Positions 1-7,387 are shown, counted from the first letter of the stretch. The stretch: DNA of 16,270 nt from CAHJXF01 sp038240015 (GCA_038240015.1 JBBSEF010000064.1:1-16270), one strand, 5' to 3'. A program made the numbers and translations. The notes: generated by a model from the sequence alone, not told the origin.

Positions 1-193
1 CCAGGCGCCGACTCCTGTGTCCGACCTGAATAACCGCGCAAAGACCAGCCTGGGGCTGGGCCTTTTCATCGTCCGCGAAATCGTGCTGGGCCATCACGGC
101 ACGATCGACGTGAGATCGTCGGTCGATGCCACCGTATTCACCATTCGACTGCCGCGTACCGCTCCCACCGTAGACGGATACAACGGGTCTTGA
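1..193 (+). CDS. Sensor histidine kinase, C-terminal end (partial)
   Basis: This is the 3' end of a gene that begins before the window; the reading frame runs from base 2 to the TGA at 191-193. The 63 visible residues contain the G2-box signature of the HATPase_c domain (SLGLGLFIVREIV), followed by the usual HHGTIDVRSS...TVFTIRLP strand pattern that closes the ATP-binding fold. The protein is therefore the catalytic end of a two-component sensor kinase that would phosphorylate a response regulator. The sensor and dimerisation/phosphoacceptor parts lie outside the window, so its stimulus and its relation to the downstream catabolic genes cannot be judged. There are 158 bases to the next gene. 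Family is confident; specific identity is unknown. Confidence 0.85.
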   Translation, partial: QAPTPVSDLNNRAKTSLGLGLFIVREIVLGHHGTIDVRSSVDATVFTIRLPRTAPTVDGYNGS

Positions 194-282
194 GTCGGGC
201 CGGCCTCGACGTCGACCCGGTGTCGGCATCAAACACGCGCGACGGTCGCGAGCGCGGTGGCAACCAACTTGGCGTCCCCGCC

Positions 283-341
283 TAGAATCGCGAACACGTC
301 GGCGCGCCTCCGGCATTTGTCATTGCCCGACTGCTCGGGCA
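283..341 (+). promoter_or_regulatory. Putative leader of the catabolic cluster: -10-like box and 18-bp perfect inverted repeat
   Basis: A TAGAAT hexamer at 283-288 resembles a sigma-70 -10 box, but no convincing -35 box sits at the right distance. At 324-341 there is a perfect palindrome, TGCCCGA-CTGC-TCGGGCA (7-bp arms, 4-base spacer), ending 10 bases before the ATG of the hydratase gene. It could be an operator for a dimeric regulator. In the mRNA it would form a hairpin just upstream of a start codon that lacks a visible Shine-Dalgarno sequence. The palindrome is certain; its role is inference. Confidence 0.4.
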
Positions 342-351
342 CGATCGCCGA

Positions 352-1254
352 ATGAACCGTTCACCGAACACCTCCGGGATCGATCCTTCCGCCGCGTTAT
401 CGAACTGGGTCGGCCGTACTGAAACAACGAGCGACCTGGTGACGTCAGTACCGGTCGCCGCGATGTCGGCAACGCTCGATCGCAACGACCCCGCGCCGAA
501 GACCGGCGATGCTTTGCCGCCACTCTGGCACTGGCTCTATTTCCTTCCGCGACCGATACGATCGGCGATCGGACCCGATGGACACGCCGAGCGCGGCGGT
601 TTTCTGCCGCCGGTCGCTTTGCCGCGTCGCATGTGGGCCGGAGGTCGTCTCGCATGGCACGCTCCGATCCGCATCGGCGATGCGCTCGAACGCGTCTCTC
701 GCATCGAGTCGGTTTCGAAGAAGAGCGGCAAGAGCGGCGATCTGGTGTTCGTGCTGGTGAAGCACGCGCTGTCGAACCACGCGGGTCTGGTGCTGACCGA
801 GGAACACGACATCGTCTATCGTGAAGCGCCCGAGTCCGGCGCCAATACTGCGACACCGCCGCGTGCACCGACCGATGAAGCATGGAGCGAGCGCATCATG
901 CCCGACGATGTGCTGCTGTTTCGCTATTCGGCGCTGACCTTCAACGCGCATCGCATTCACTACGATCACCGTTATGTCACCGAGGTCGAGGGCTATCCGG
1001 GATTGGTCGTGCACGGTCCGTTGATCGCCACGCTGCTGGTCGAACTGGTGCGCAAGCATCTTCCGGATGCGACGCTCACGGGCTTTTCGTTTCGCGCGGT
1101 CAGCCCGTTGTTCGATGTCGCTGCCTTCGATGTGTGCGGCCGGCCCGATGCCGATGGCATGACCGTGCATCTGTGGGCGCGCAACATCGACGGCGGCCTC
1201 GCGATGCAGGCGACCGCGGAACTAACCGATCTCGATCAGAAAGCCTCGCGATGA
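352..1254 (+). CDS. FAS1-like/MaoC acyl-CoA hydratase (mesaconyl-CoA/itaconyl-CoA hydratase type)
   Basis: A 300-residue double hot-dog protein of the HTD2/MaoC (FAS1-like dehydratase) family, which hydrates 2,3-unsaturated acyl-CoA thioesters; relatives include the mesaconyl-C4-CoA hydratase Meh. The N-terminal half carries PPLWHWLYFLP and a G-rich GGFLPPVALPRRMWAGG stretch typical of these proteins. The C-terminal hot-dog carries the active-site-like segment RYSALTFNAHRIHYDHRY followed by EGYPGLVVHGPL. The ATG at 352 is preferred over an internal ATG at 463 because the intervening residues (LSNWVGRTETTSDLVTSVPV) fit the family N-terminus as I recall it; no clear ribosome binding site is seen. 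Its stop overlaps the next start (ATGA at 1251-1254), so it is translationally coupled to the dehydrogenase gene. Substrate assignment (a C5 dicarboxyl-CoA) is inferred from the cluster. Confidence 0.82.
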   Translation: MNRSPNTSGIDPSAALSNWVGRTETTSDLVTSVPVAAMSATLDRNDPAPKTGDALPPLWHWLYFLPRPIRSAIGPDGHAERGGFLPPVALPRRMWAGGRLAWHAPIRIGDALERVSRIESVSKKSGKSGDLVFVLVKHALSNHAGLVLTEEHDIVYREAPESGANTATPPRAPTDEAWSERIMPDDVLLFRYSALTFNAHRIHYDHRYVTEVEGYPGLVVHGPLIATLLVELVRKHLPDATLTGFSFRAVSPLFDVAAFDVCGRPDADGMTVHLWARNIDGGLAMQATAELTDLDQKASR

Positions 1255-2420
1255 AGAACGAACTCCCACATCCCGATCGCTATCAGGACATGCGCGAAGC
1301 CTTGCGCGGATTGACCGGGCGCTTCGACTCGGCCTATTGGCAGAAGGTCGATATGGCGCGCGGCTACCCCGAGGAATTCGTCGATGCGTTGACCGCGGCC
1401 GGCTGGCTCGCCGCGCTGATTCCCACTGAATACGGCGGCTCGGGTCTGGGTCTCGCTGAAGCGTCGGTGATCATGGAAGAGATCAATCGCTCCGGAGGCA
1501 ATGCGGGAGCGTGTCACGGCCAGATGTACAACATGGGGACGCTGCTGCGGCATGGGTCCGAACAACAGAAGCGCTCGTACCTGCCGCGCATCGCATCGGG
1601 CGAATTGCGACTGCAGACGATGGCGGTCACCGAGCCGACCACCGGCACCGACACGACGCAACTCAAGACCGTGGCCGTGAAGAAGGGCGACCGTTATGTG
1701 GTCAACGGGCAGAAGGTGTGGATCTCGCGCATCCAGCATTCGGACCTGATGATCCTGCTCGCGCGCACCACGCCTCTTTCCGACGTGAAGAAGAAGTCCG
1801 ACGGCATTTCGATCTTCCTCGTCGATCTGCATGAAGCGATCGGCAAGGGCATGACGGTGAGGCCGATCGCCAACATGGTCAATCACGAGACCAACGAGGT
1901 GTTCTTCGACGAGCTCGAAATTCCTCTCGAGAACCTGATCGGCGCAGAGGGCAAGGGCTTTCGCTACATCCTCGACGGCCTCAACGCCGAGCGCACCTTG
2001 ATCGCGGCCGAATGCATCGGCGACGGTTGGTGGTTCGTCGACAAGGCGCGCCGCTATGCGAACGAACGCATCGTGTTCGATCGACCGATCGGCAAGAACC
2101 AGGGCGTGCAGTTTCCGATCGCCGAGAACTATATCGAACTCGAAACGGCGAACTTGATGCGTTTCAAGGCGTGTGAGCTGTTCGATGCCGGCAAGCCTTG
2201 CGGCGCCGAAGCCAACATGGCGAAGTACCTCGCCGCGAAGGCGTCGTTCGAAGCGGCCAACGTGTGTTTGCAGACCCACGGCGGCTTCGGCTTCGCGGCC
2301 GAGTACGACGTCGAACGCAAGTTTCGCGAGACGCGCCTGTATCAGGTCGCACCGATCTCGACCAACCTGATTCTTTCGTATGTGGCTGAGCACGTGCTCG
2401 GCCTGCCGCGATCGTTCTGA
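1251..2420 (+). CDS. Acyl-CoA dehydrogenase, atypical catalytic position
   Basis: A 389-residue FAD-dependent acyl-CoA dehydrogenase that would introduce a 2,3 double bond into an acyl-CoA and pass electrons to electron-transfer flavoprotein. Family marks are MAVTEPTTGTDTTQLKT (flavin/substrate loop), the VVNGQKVWIS strand, an RPIGKNQGVQFPIAE helix and the C-terminal QTHGGFGFAAEYDVERKFRE motif. The ATG at 1251 overlaps the upstream stop, which sets the start. At the place where most family members have the catalytic Glu (YEGT), this protein reads YQVAPIST, with Pro368 at the Glu position. Glu247, in GLNAERTL, matches the alternative base position used by isovaleryl-CoA dehydrogenase (GLDLERLVL). 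That suggests a branched substrate such as methylsuccinyl-CoA, but the substrate is inference. The CoA-transferase gene starts two bases after the stop. Confidence 0.9.
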   Translation: MKNELPHPDRYQDMREALRGLTGRFDSAYWQKVDMARGYPEEFVDALTAAGWLAALIPTEYGGSGLGLAEASVIMEEINRSGGNAGACHGQMYNMGTLLRHGSEQQKRSYLPRIASGELRLQTMAVTEPTTGTDTTQLKTVAVKKGDRYVVNGQKVWISRIQHSDLMILLARTTPLSDVKKKSDGISIFLVDLHEAIGKGMTVRPIANMVNHETNEVFFDELEIPLENLIGAEGKGFRYILDGLNAERTLIAAECIGDGWWFVDKARRYANERIVFDRPIGKNQGVQFPIAENYIELETANLMRFKACELFDAGKPCGAEANMAKYLAAKASFEAANVCLQTHGGFGFAAEYDVERKFRETRLYQVAPISTNLILSYVAEHVLGLPRSF

Positions 2421-2422
2421 CC

Positions 2423-3604
2423 ATGAACCTGCCTCTGTCGGACATCACCGTCGTCTCGCTCGAACACGCGATCGCCGCGCCCTTCGCGACGCGCCAGCTC
2501 GCCGACCTCGGCGCGCGCGTCATCAAGATCGAGCGGCCCGGCGTCGGCGACTTCGCGCGCGCTTACGACGAGCGCGTGCACGGGATGGCGTCGCATTTCG
2601 TGTGGGTCAATCGCGGCAAGGAAAGTTTGACGCTCGACCTCAAGCAACCCGCGGCGCTCGACGTGCTGATGAAGCTGATCGCGAAAGCCGACGTGCTGGT
2701 GCAGAATCTCGCGCCCGGTGCGGCCGCGCGCATGGGCTTGTCCGCTCAGGCGTTGCGACCCACGCACGAGCGACTGATCGTCTGCGACATCTCGGGCTAT
2801 GGCGCCGATGGGCCCTATCGCGACAAGAAGGCCTATGACCTCTTGATCCAGAGCGAGGCCGGCTTCCTGTCGGTGACCGGTTCGGAGGATGAGCCCGCGA
2901 AGGCCGGCTGCTCGATCGCCGACATCGCGGCCGGCATGTATGCGTACACCAGCATCCTGGCCGCGCTCTATGCGCGGCAAAAGGACGGCATCGTGTCGCA
3001 CATCGATGTCTCGATGCTCGAAGCGCTGGTCGAGTGGATGGGCTATCCGCTCTATTACGCGTTCGACGGCGCGCCGCCTCCCGCGCGCTCGAGCGCCGAG
3101 CACGCAACCATCTACCCCTATGGCCCCTTCGTTGCGGGCGACGGCAAGACCGTGATGCTGGGTCTGCAGAACGAGCGCGAGTGGGCTGCGTTCTGCAACC
3201 AGGTTCTCGGCGCGCCCGAGCTTGCGAGCGACCAACGCTTCGCATCGAACTCGCTGCGGCATCTGCATCGCGATGCCTTGCGCGCGACCATCGTCGAGGC
3301 CTTTGCAACGTCGACGGCCGAACAGATCGTCGAGCGGCTGGACTCGGCGCAGATCGCCAACGCGCGCATGAACACGATGGATGAGGTGTGGGCGCATCCG
3401 CAACTCGAAGCGCGCAGGCACTGGCGCGAGATCGAGTCGCCCGAGGGGACGATACGCGCGCCGCTGCCGCCGGGTCGGCACGATCGCTTCGAATATCGGA
3501 TGGGCGCGATTCCGGCGTTGGGTGCGCACACCGATGCAATTCTCGGAGAGCTTGGATTCGACCGATCCGGCATCGCGCGATTGCGGAGTGCAGGTGCGGT
3601 GTAG
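2423..3604 (+). CDS. CaiB/BaiF family (class III) CoA-transferase
   Basis: A 393-residue class III CoA-transferase. It moves CoA between carboxylic acids, or within one dicarboxylic acid, through an aspartyl-CoA anhydride intermediate. The N-terminal Rossmann-like part has LADLGARVIKIERPGVGD and the WVNRGKESLTLDLK strand typical of the family. The catalytic Asp is Asp139 in KKAYDLLIQSEAG, followed by the conserved VTGS loop and the DVSMLEAL helix. The length is normal. It begins two bases after the dehydrogenase stop, so co-translation is likely. It could activate a free dicarboxylate taken up from outside (succinyl-CoA as a plausible donor) or act as an intramolecular C1-C4 mesaconyl-CoA transferase like Mct; the sequence alone does not decide between these. 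Confidence 0.9.
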   Translation: MNLPLSDITVVSLEHAIAAPFATRQLADLGARVIKIERPGVGDFARAYDERVHGMASHFVWVNRGKESLTLDLKQPAALDVLMKLIAKADVLVQNLAPGAAARMGLSAQALRPTHERLIVCDISGYGADGPYRDKKAYDLLIQSEAGFLSVTGSEDEPAKAGCSIADIAAGMYAYTSILAALYARQKDGIVSHIDVSMLEALVEWMGYPLYYAFDGAPPPARSSAEHATIYPYGPFVAGDGKTVMLGLQNEREWAAFCNQVLGAPELASDQRFASNSLRHLHRDALRATIVEAFATSTAEQIVERLDSAQIANARMNTMDEVWAHPQLEARRHWREIESPEGTIRAPLPPGRHDRFEYRMGAIPALGAHTDAILGELGFDRSGIARLRSAGAV

Positions 3605-3715
3605 TCGTGTCGTCGCCGGAAAGACGACAGCAGTTAGGGCAAACTCCCGATGTACCGCGGCCCCTGAAATCGGGTTCAATCGACATTCCCACTTGCCGGC
3701 GCCACTGGAATTGAG
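3605..3715 (+). other. Intergenic spacer with a small hairpin
   Basis: This 111-base gap separates the CoA-transferase from the lyase gene. It contains a GTCGTC...GACGAC inverted repeat at 3609-3628 (6-bp stem, 8-base loop) just after the stop codon. There is no T-run, so it is not a clear intrinsic terminator. It may be a processing or attenuation site. No small gene and no convincing promoter were seen. Confidence 0.3.
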
Positions 3716-4570
3716 ATGATCGACATGTCTTCGAGTCTGCTGACGGCGCGCAGTTTTCTCTTCGTTCCCGCCGATCGCGTCGATCGCTATGCCAAGGCGC
3801 TCGCGTCGGGCGCGGATATGGCCATCATCGATCTCGAAGATGCGATCGCGCACGACAACAAGGACAAGGCCCGCGCCGCGCTCGACGCCGCATGGGGAAG
3901 TTTCGATCACGAGGACCGCGTCGTGATTCGCATCAACGGACTCGACTCGCTCGATCTGGCGGACGATGCCGCGCTCTGCGCGTCGCTGTCGCCCGCTGCG
4001 GTGATGGTTCCGAAGGCCGAGAATGTCGTTGCGCTCGAGGCCCTGTATGCGCGGCTCGGCGAGATACCGCTGGTGCCGATGATCGAAAGCGCATTGGGCT
4101 TCAGCCGACTCGCCGCGATCGCACGCGCAAACGGTACGGCACGTCTCGCGTTCGGACATATCGACTTTCAGGCCGATCTGGGCATGGTGGCCGATGACGA
4201 GCAAACCGAACTCGCGCCCGCGCGCTTCGCGATCGTCGCGGCATCGCGCACGGCGGGCATCGCGGGGCCGATCGACGGCATCACGCTCGAGACCTCGAGG
4301 ATGAGCGAGATCATTCACGCGACACGGCGCGGCATCCGCTTCGGTTTCACAGGGAAGCTGTGCATTCATCCCGATCAGATCGCGCCGGTGCACGAGGCAT
4401 TCGCACCGAGCGCGAAGGACGAGGCCTGGGCGCGGCGGGTGGTCGAAGCCGCCGAATCGTCGAAGGGCGCGGCCGTCAAGATCGATGGCCGCATGGTCGA
4501 TCGTGCCGTGATTCTGCTGGCCGAGCGCGTGCTCGCACTGGCATCGCAGACCAATGAGCGCGGCCCGTGA
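3716..4570 (+). CDS. CitE-like lyase (HpcH/HpaI family; citramalyl-CoA/malyl-CoA lyase type)
   Basis: A 284-residue TIM-barrel protein of the citrate lyase beta-subunit-like family, which cleaves 3-hydroxyacyl-CoA esters such as citramalyl-CoA (to acetyl-CoA and pyruvate) or malyl-CoA. It opens with ARSFLFVPADRVDRYAKAL and GADMAIIDLEDAI. It has the substrate-binding Arg72 in VVIRING, the metal-ligand Glu124 in PMIESALGF and Asp150 in FGHIDFQADLG, and the C-terminal GKLCIHPDQI loop. ATGs at 3716 and 3725 are both possible starts; neither has a strong ribosome binding site. As the last enzyme of the cluster it fits a C-C cleavage step after hydration. Exact substrate is inferred from the neighbouring hydratase, dehydrogenase and CoA-transferase. 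Confidence 0.87.
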   Translation: MIDMSSSLLTARSFLFVPADRVDRYAKALASGADMAIIDLEDAIAHDNKDKARAALDAAWGSFDHEDRVVIRINGLDSLDLADDAALCASLSPAAVMVPKAENVVALEALYARLGEIPLVPMIESALGFSRLAAIARANGTARLAFGHIDFQADLGMVADDEQTELAPARFAIVAASRTAGIAGPIDGITLETSRMSEIIHATRRGIRFGFTGKLCIHPDQIAPVHEAFAPSAKDEAWARRVVEAAESSKGAAVKIDGRMVDRAVILLAERVLALASQTNERGP

Positions 4571-4643
4571 TGCGCGCATCGTCCTGCAGATTGTCAAGGC
4601 GCCGCTGAGCGCCGCATCGTATCAACCAAACCGGAGAATATCG

Positions 4644-5687
4644 ATGAAGAAAGTTCTTGCCATGCGCGTCGGATCGATACGCGCAGCGATGATCGCGGCG
4701 ACCATGGCAACCGTCGCCGCGTCGTCGATGATCATTACGGCGTTTGCACAAACGCCGATCGTGATCAAGTTCAGCCACGTGGTCGCGAACGACACGCCCA
4801 AGGGCAAGGGCGCCGAGCGCTTCAAGCAACTCGCCGAAGAGCGCACCAAAGGCCGTGTGAAGGTCGAGGTCTATCCGAACTCGACGCTCTACAAGGACAA
4901 GGAAGAACTCGAGGCCCTGCAACTCGGCGCGGTGCAGATGCTTGCGCCTTCGGTATCCAAGTTCGGACCTCTGGGCGCGAAGGAATTCGAGGCGTTCGAT
5001 CTGCCGTTCATCTTTCCCGACAAGACGGTGCTCGCCCGCGTGACCGAGGGGCCGATCGGCGCGTCGCTGTTTCAGAAGCTCGACAGCAAGGGCATCAAGG
5101 GCCTCGCGTACTGGGACAACGGTTTCAAGGACATGACGGCGAACAAGCCATTGCGTACACCAGGCGATTTCAAGGGCCAGAAGATGCGCATTCAATCGTC
5201 GAAGGTGCTCGAAGCGCAATTCCACGCGCTCGGCGCGTTGCCGCAAGTGCTGGCCTTCTCGGAGGTCTATCAGGCGTTGCAGACGGGCGTGGTCGATGGC
5301 ACCGAGAACACGCCGTCGAATATCTATTCGCAGAAGACGCACGAAGTGCAGAAGTATCTGACGCTCTCGAACCACGGCTACATCGGCTATGCGGTGATCG
5401 TCAACAAGAAGTTCTGGGAGGGACTGCCGCCCGACATTCGCACCGCCCTCGAAGGCGCGATGAAGGACGCCACGCGCTACACCAACGCAATCGCCCAACA
5501 GGAGAACGATGAGGCGCTCGCGAAGATCAAGGCCGCCGGACGCACCGAGATCATCACGCTCACCGACGCGCAGAAGGCCGAATGGAAGAAAGCCCTTCAA
5601 CCGGTCTATACGGACATGGCTTCGCGCGTGGGCAAGGAGCTGATCGACGCAATCCGCAAGGAAGCATCGGTGGTCGGGTCCAAGTAG
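4644..5687 (+). CDS. TRAP transporter periplasmic substrate-binding protein (DctP family)
   Basis: A 347-residue solute-binding protein that captures carboxylates in the periplasm for a tripartite TRAP transporter. The ATG at 4644 follows a good GGAGA ribosome binding site at 4633-4637. It opens a signal peptide with Lys/Arg at the start, a hydrophobic stretch and a likely cleavage after Ala35 (AFA-QTP). Family motifs follow: IKFSHVVANDTPKGKGAERF, the YKDKEELEALQLGAVQM region, and GQKMRIQSS, where Arg182 is at the carboxylate-binding position. QTGVVDGTENTP completes the binding site. No membrane subunits (DctQ, DctM) lie beside it here, so it must share a permease encoded elsewhere or just outside the window. 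A short GGCGC/GCGCC hairpin (4598-4613) lies before it. It is probably the uptake component for the upstream enzymes. Confidence 0.92.
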   Translation: MKKVLAMRVGSIRAAMIAATMATVAASSMIITAFAQTPIVIKFSHVVANDTPKGKGAERFKQLAEERTKGRVKVEVYPNSTLYKDKEELEALQLGAVQMLAPSVSKFGPLGAKEFEAFDLPFIFPDKTVLARVTEGPIGASLFQKLDSKGIKGLAYWDNGFKDMTANKPLRTPGDFKGQKMRIQSSKVLEAQFHALGALPQVLAFSEVYQALQTGVVDGTENTPSNIYSQKTHEVQKYLTLSNHGYIGYAVIVNKKFWEGLPPDIRTALEGAMKDATRYTNAIAQQENDEALAKIKAAGRTEIITLTDAQKAEWKKALQPVYTDMASRVGKELIDAIRKEASVVGSK

Positions 5688-5780
5688 AGCCGCGAAGGGC
5701 GGAGCAGGGTTCCCGCGTCAGCGGGATGCGACCCCGCAGCGGCTCCGACATGAAGCGGCCTCGGCGGCCGGTTCATGTCG
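5687..5780. repeat. Nested palindromic intergenic element
   Basis: Almost the whole gap between the binding-protein gene and oxyR is palindromic. GAGCCGC (5687-5693) pairs with GCGGCTC (5739-5745). Inside that, GGGT/ACCC and the perfect TCCCGC-GTCA-GCGGGA hairpin (5711-5726) stack. Immediately next to it is a second long hairpin at 5746-5780, with a 9-bp stem CGACATGAA/TTCATGTCG, one G-G mismatch, five more pairs and a 5-base loop. There is no T-tract, so it is not a classical intrinsic terminator. A REP-like element, mRNA 3' stabiliser or bidirectional stop is possible. Confidence 0.6.
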
Positions 5781-5802
5781 CTCTCGCATACCAAAGAAAA
5801 TA

Positions 5803-6759
5803 ATGACGCTCACTGAATTGCGCTACGTCGTCGCGGTCGCGCGCGAGCGCCACTTCGGTCGTGCCGCGGAGTCCTGCTTCGTCAGCCAGCCGACGTTGTC
5901 GGTCGCGGTCAAGAAGCTCGAAGAAGAACTGGGCGTCACCCTGTTCGAACGCGGGGGCGGCGAGATCGGCGTCACGCCGATCGGCGCGCAGATCGCGGCA
6001 CAGGCCGAGCGCGTGCTCGAACAAAGCGCAGCGATCAGAGAGATCGCCACCGGCGGCAAGGACCCGCTTAACGAACCGCTGCGCCTCGGCGTGATCTACA
6101 CGATAGCCCCCTACCTGTTGCCGCCTCTGGTCAAGCGCATCATCGACGATGCGCCGCAGATGCCGCTGATCCTTCAGGAGAACTACACGGGCAGGCTGCT
6201 CGAACTCTTGAAGCACGGCGACATCGACGCGGCGATCATGGCCTTGCCCCTGCCCGATTCGGGACTGATGGTGCAGCCGCTGTACGACGAGGACTTCATC
6301 GTCGCGATTTCGCGCGAGCATCCGTGGAAGACGCGCGAGAAGATTTCGGCCGGCGACCTGAAGAAGGAAACCATGCTGATGCTGGGCGCAGGCCACTGCT
6401 TTCGCGATCAGGTGCTAGAAGCGTGTCCGGAAATCGCTCCCTTGTCGATCGCGTCGTGGATGCCCGACAGCGGCATGCGCAGAACCTTCGAAGGCTCGTC
6501 GCTGGAAACCATTCGCCACATGGTGGCAAGCGGAATTGGCGTGACGATGCTGCCGCGCACGTCAATTCCGCAGCCACTGCCGCGCGACAGCCTGCTGCGC
6601 TATCTGCCCTTCGAGGATCCCGTCCCTGGTCGTCGCGTCGTGCTCGCATGGCGCAAGACCTTTCCGCGTCGCGCCGCGATCGACCTGCTGCGCAAGGCCA
6701 TACTCGCTTGCGATCTTGCGGGAATGAAGAAGCTCGCGCTCGATGCGTTCGTCGTTTGA
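5803..6759 (+). CDS. oxyR: Hydrogen-peroxide-sensing LysR-type regulator OxyR
   Basis: A 318-residue LysR-family activator. The N-terminal winged helix-turn-helix spans about residues 1-60 (MTLTELRYVVAVARERHFGRAAE, then SQPTLSVAVKKLEEELG). The rest is the periplasmic-binding-protein-like sensor domain. The redox pair is present at exactly the Escherichia coli positions: Cys199 in GAGHCFRDQVLEAC and Cys208 at the end of that motif. The segment SSLETIRHMVASGIGVTMLP also matches OxyR. In this family peroxide drives a Cys199-Cys208 disulfide that activates transcription of dps, catalase and peroxidase genes. It lies directly upstream of dps, same strand, 108 bases apart, which supports the call. 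The ATG at 5803 has only a weak upstream purine stretch. Typical length, no anomaly seen. Confidence 0.96.
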   Translation: MTLTELRYVVAVARERHFGRAAESCFVSQPTLSVAVKKLEEELGVTLFERGGGEIGVTPIGAQIAAQAERVLEQSAAIREIATGGKDPLNEPLRLGVIYTIAPYLLPPLVKRIIDDAPQMPLILQENYTGRLLELLKHGDIDAAIMALPLPDSGLMVQPLYDEDFIVAISREHPWKTREKISAGDLKKETMLMLGAGHCFRDQVLEACPEIAPLSIASWMPDSGMRRTFEGSSLETIRHMVASGIGVTMLPRTSIPQPLPRDSLLRYLPFEDPVPGRRVVLAWRKTFPRRAAIDLLRKAILACDLAGMKKLALDAFVV

Positions 6760-6775
6760 GCGAAGCACCTCGTGC

Positions 6776-6842
6776 ATAGCGCGTTCGCTATCGAGTCGTT
6801 CGAGCGAATCGATTGGCCGTCCGCTTCACGCATCGCTACCAT
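6776..6842 (+). promoter_or_regulatory. Putative dps promoter with OxyR-like palindrome
   Basis: A perfect inverted repeat, ATAGCG-CGTT-CGCTAT (6776-6791), lies upstream of a possible sigma-70 promoter: TTGGCC at 6813-6818 and TACCAT at 6837-6842, with an 18-base spacer. OxyR half-sites read ATAG-N7-CTAT. Here the spacing is ATAG-N8-CTAT, one base too long, and no clear second half-site follows. The placement just upstream of -35, between oxyR and dps, is what an activator site would need. The palindrome is certain; OxyR binding is tentative. Confidence 0.4.
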
Positions 6843-6867
6843 CTGCTCTTTGAAGAAGGAGCCAGCC

Positions 6868-7377
6868 ATGGCCAAGAAGAAATCCAACGCGGTCGTTCCG
6901 ACCGACGCCTCCTCGATTCACATCGGCATTTCGGCCCCCGATCGCGAGCATGTCGCAAGAGGATTGTCGCATCTGCTTGCCGATACGTATTCGCTTTATC
7001 TGCAGACCCACAACTTCCACTGGAATGTCGAAGGTCCGATGTTCAACACCTTGCATCTGATGTTCGAGACGCAGTACAACGAGTTGTGGCTCGCAGTCGA
7101 TACGATCGCCGAACGGATACGCTCGCTCGGCTTTCATGCCCCCGGGACTTATGGAGAACTCACCAAGCTGACTTCGATCGAGGAAGTTGCGGGCAGTCCC
7201 GCCGCCATGGACATGGTGAGTTATCTCGTCAAGGGTCATGAGGCGGTCACGCGTACCGCGCGCACGGCTTTTCAAACGAGCGATAAGGCGGGCGACGAGT
7301 CGAGTTCCGACATGCTCACGCAACGATTGCAGATTCACGAGAAGACCGCGTGGATGTTGCGCAGCCTGTTGAAGTGA
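6868..7377 (+). CDS. dps: Dps family DNA-binding ferritin
   Basis: A 169-residue Dps protein, expected to form a dodecameric shell that oxidises ferrous iron with hydrogen peroxide, stores it, and protects DNA. The ATG at 6868 is preferred over upstream in-frame starts because it follows AAGAAGGA (6853-6860) with seven bases spacing. Family ferroxidase residues are at positions equivalent to E. coli Dps: His51 and His63 (THNFHWNVEGPMFNTLHLMFE), Glu67 where E. coli has Asp67, Asp78 and Glu82 (AVDTIAERIR). The N-terminus (MAKKKSN) is short and lysine-rich, as in DNA-binding members. It is a probable OxyR target. Only ten bases separate its stop from the GTG of ubiA, so some read-through into ubiA is likely. 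Confidence 0.95.
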   Translation: MAKKKSNAVVPTDASSIHIGISAPDREHVARGLSHLLADTYSLYLQTHNFHWNVEGPMFNTLHLMFETQYNELWLAVDTIAERIRSLGFHAPGTYGELTKLTSIEEVAGSPAAMDMVSYLVKGHEAVTRTARTAFQTSDKAGDESSSDMLTQRLQIHEKTAWMLRSLLK

Positions 7378-7387
7378 ACCCCATGGC

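Noticed and set aside
2342..4597. A 751-codon open frame on the minus strand
   Set aside because: It runs antisense through three well-identified genes (dehydrogenase end, CoA-transferase, lyase). Its translation is Arg/His/Asp-rich without any family motif, typical of antisense frames in high-GC DNA.
6772..6867. A 32-codon N-terminal extension of Dps from a GTG
   Set aside because: It would translate through the palindrome and promoter region. The ATG at 6868 has a good ribosome binding site and gives the normal Dps length.
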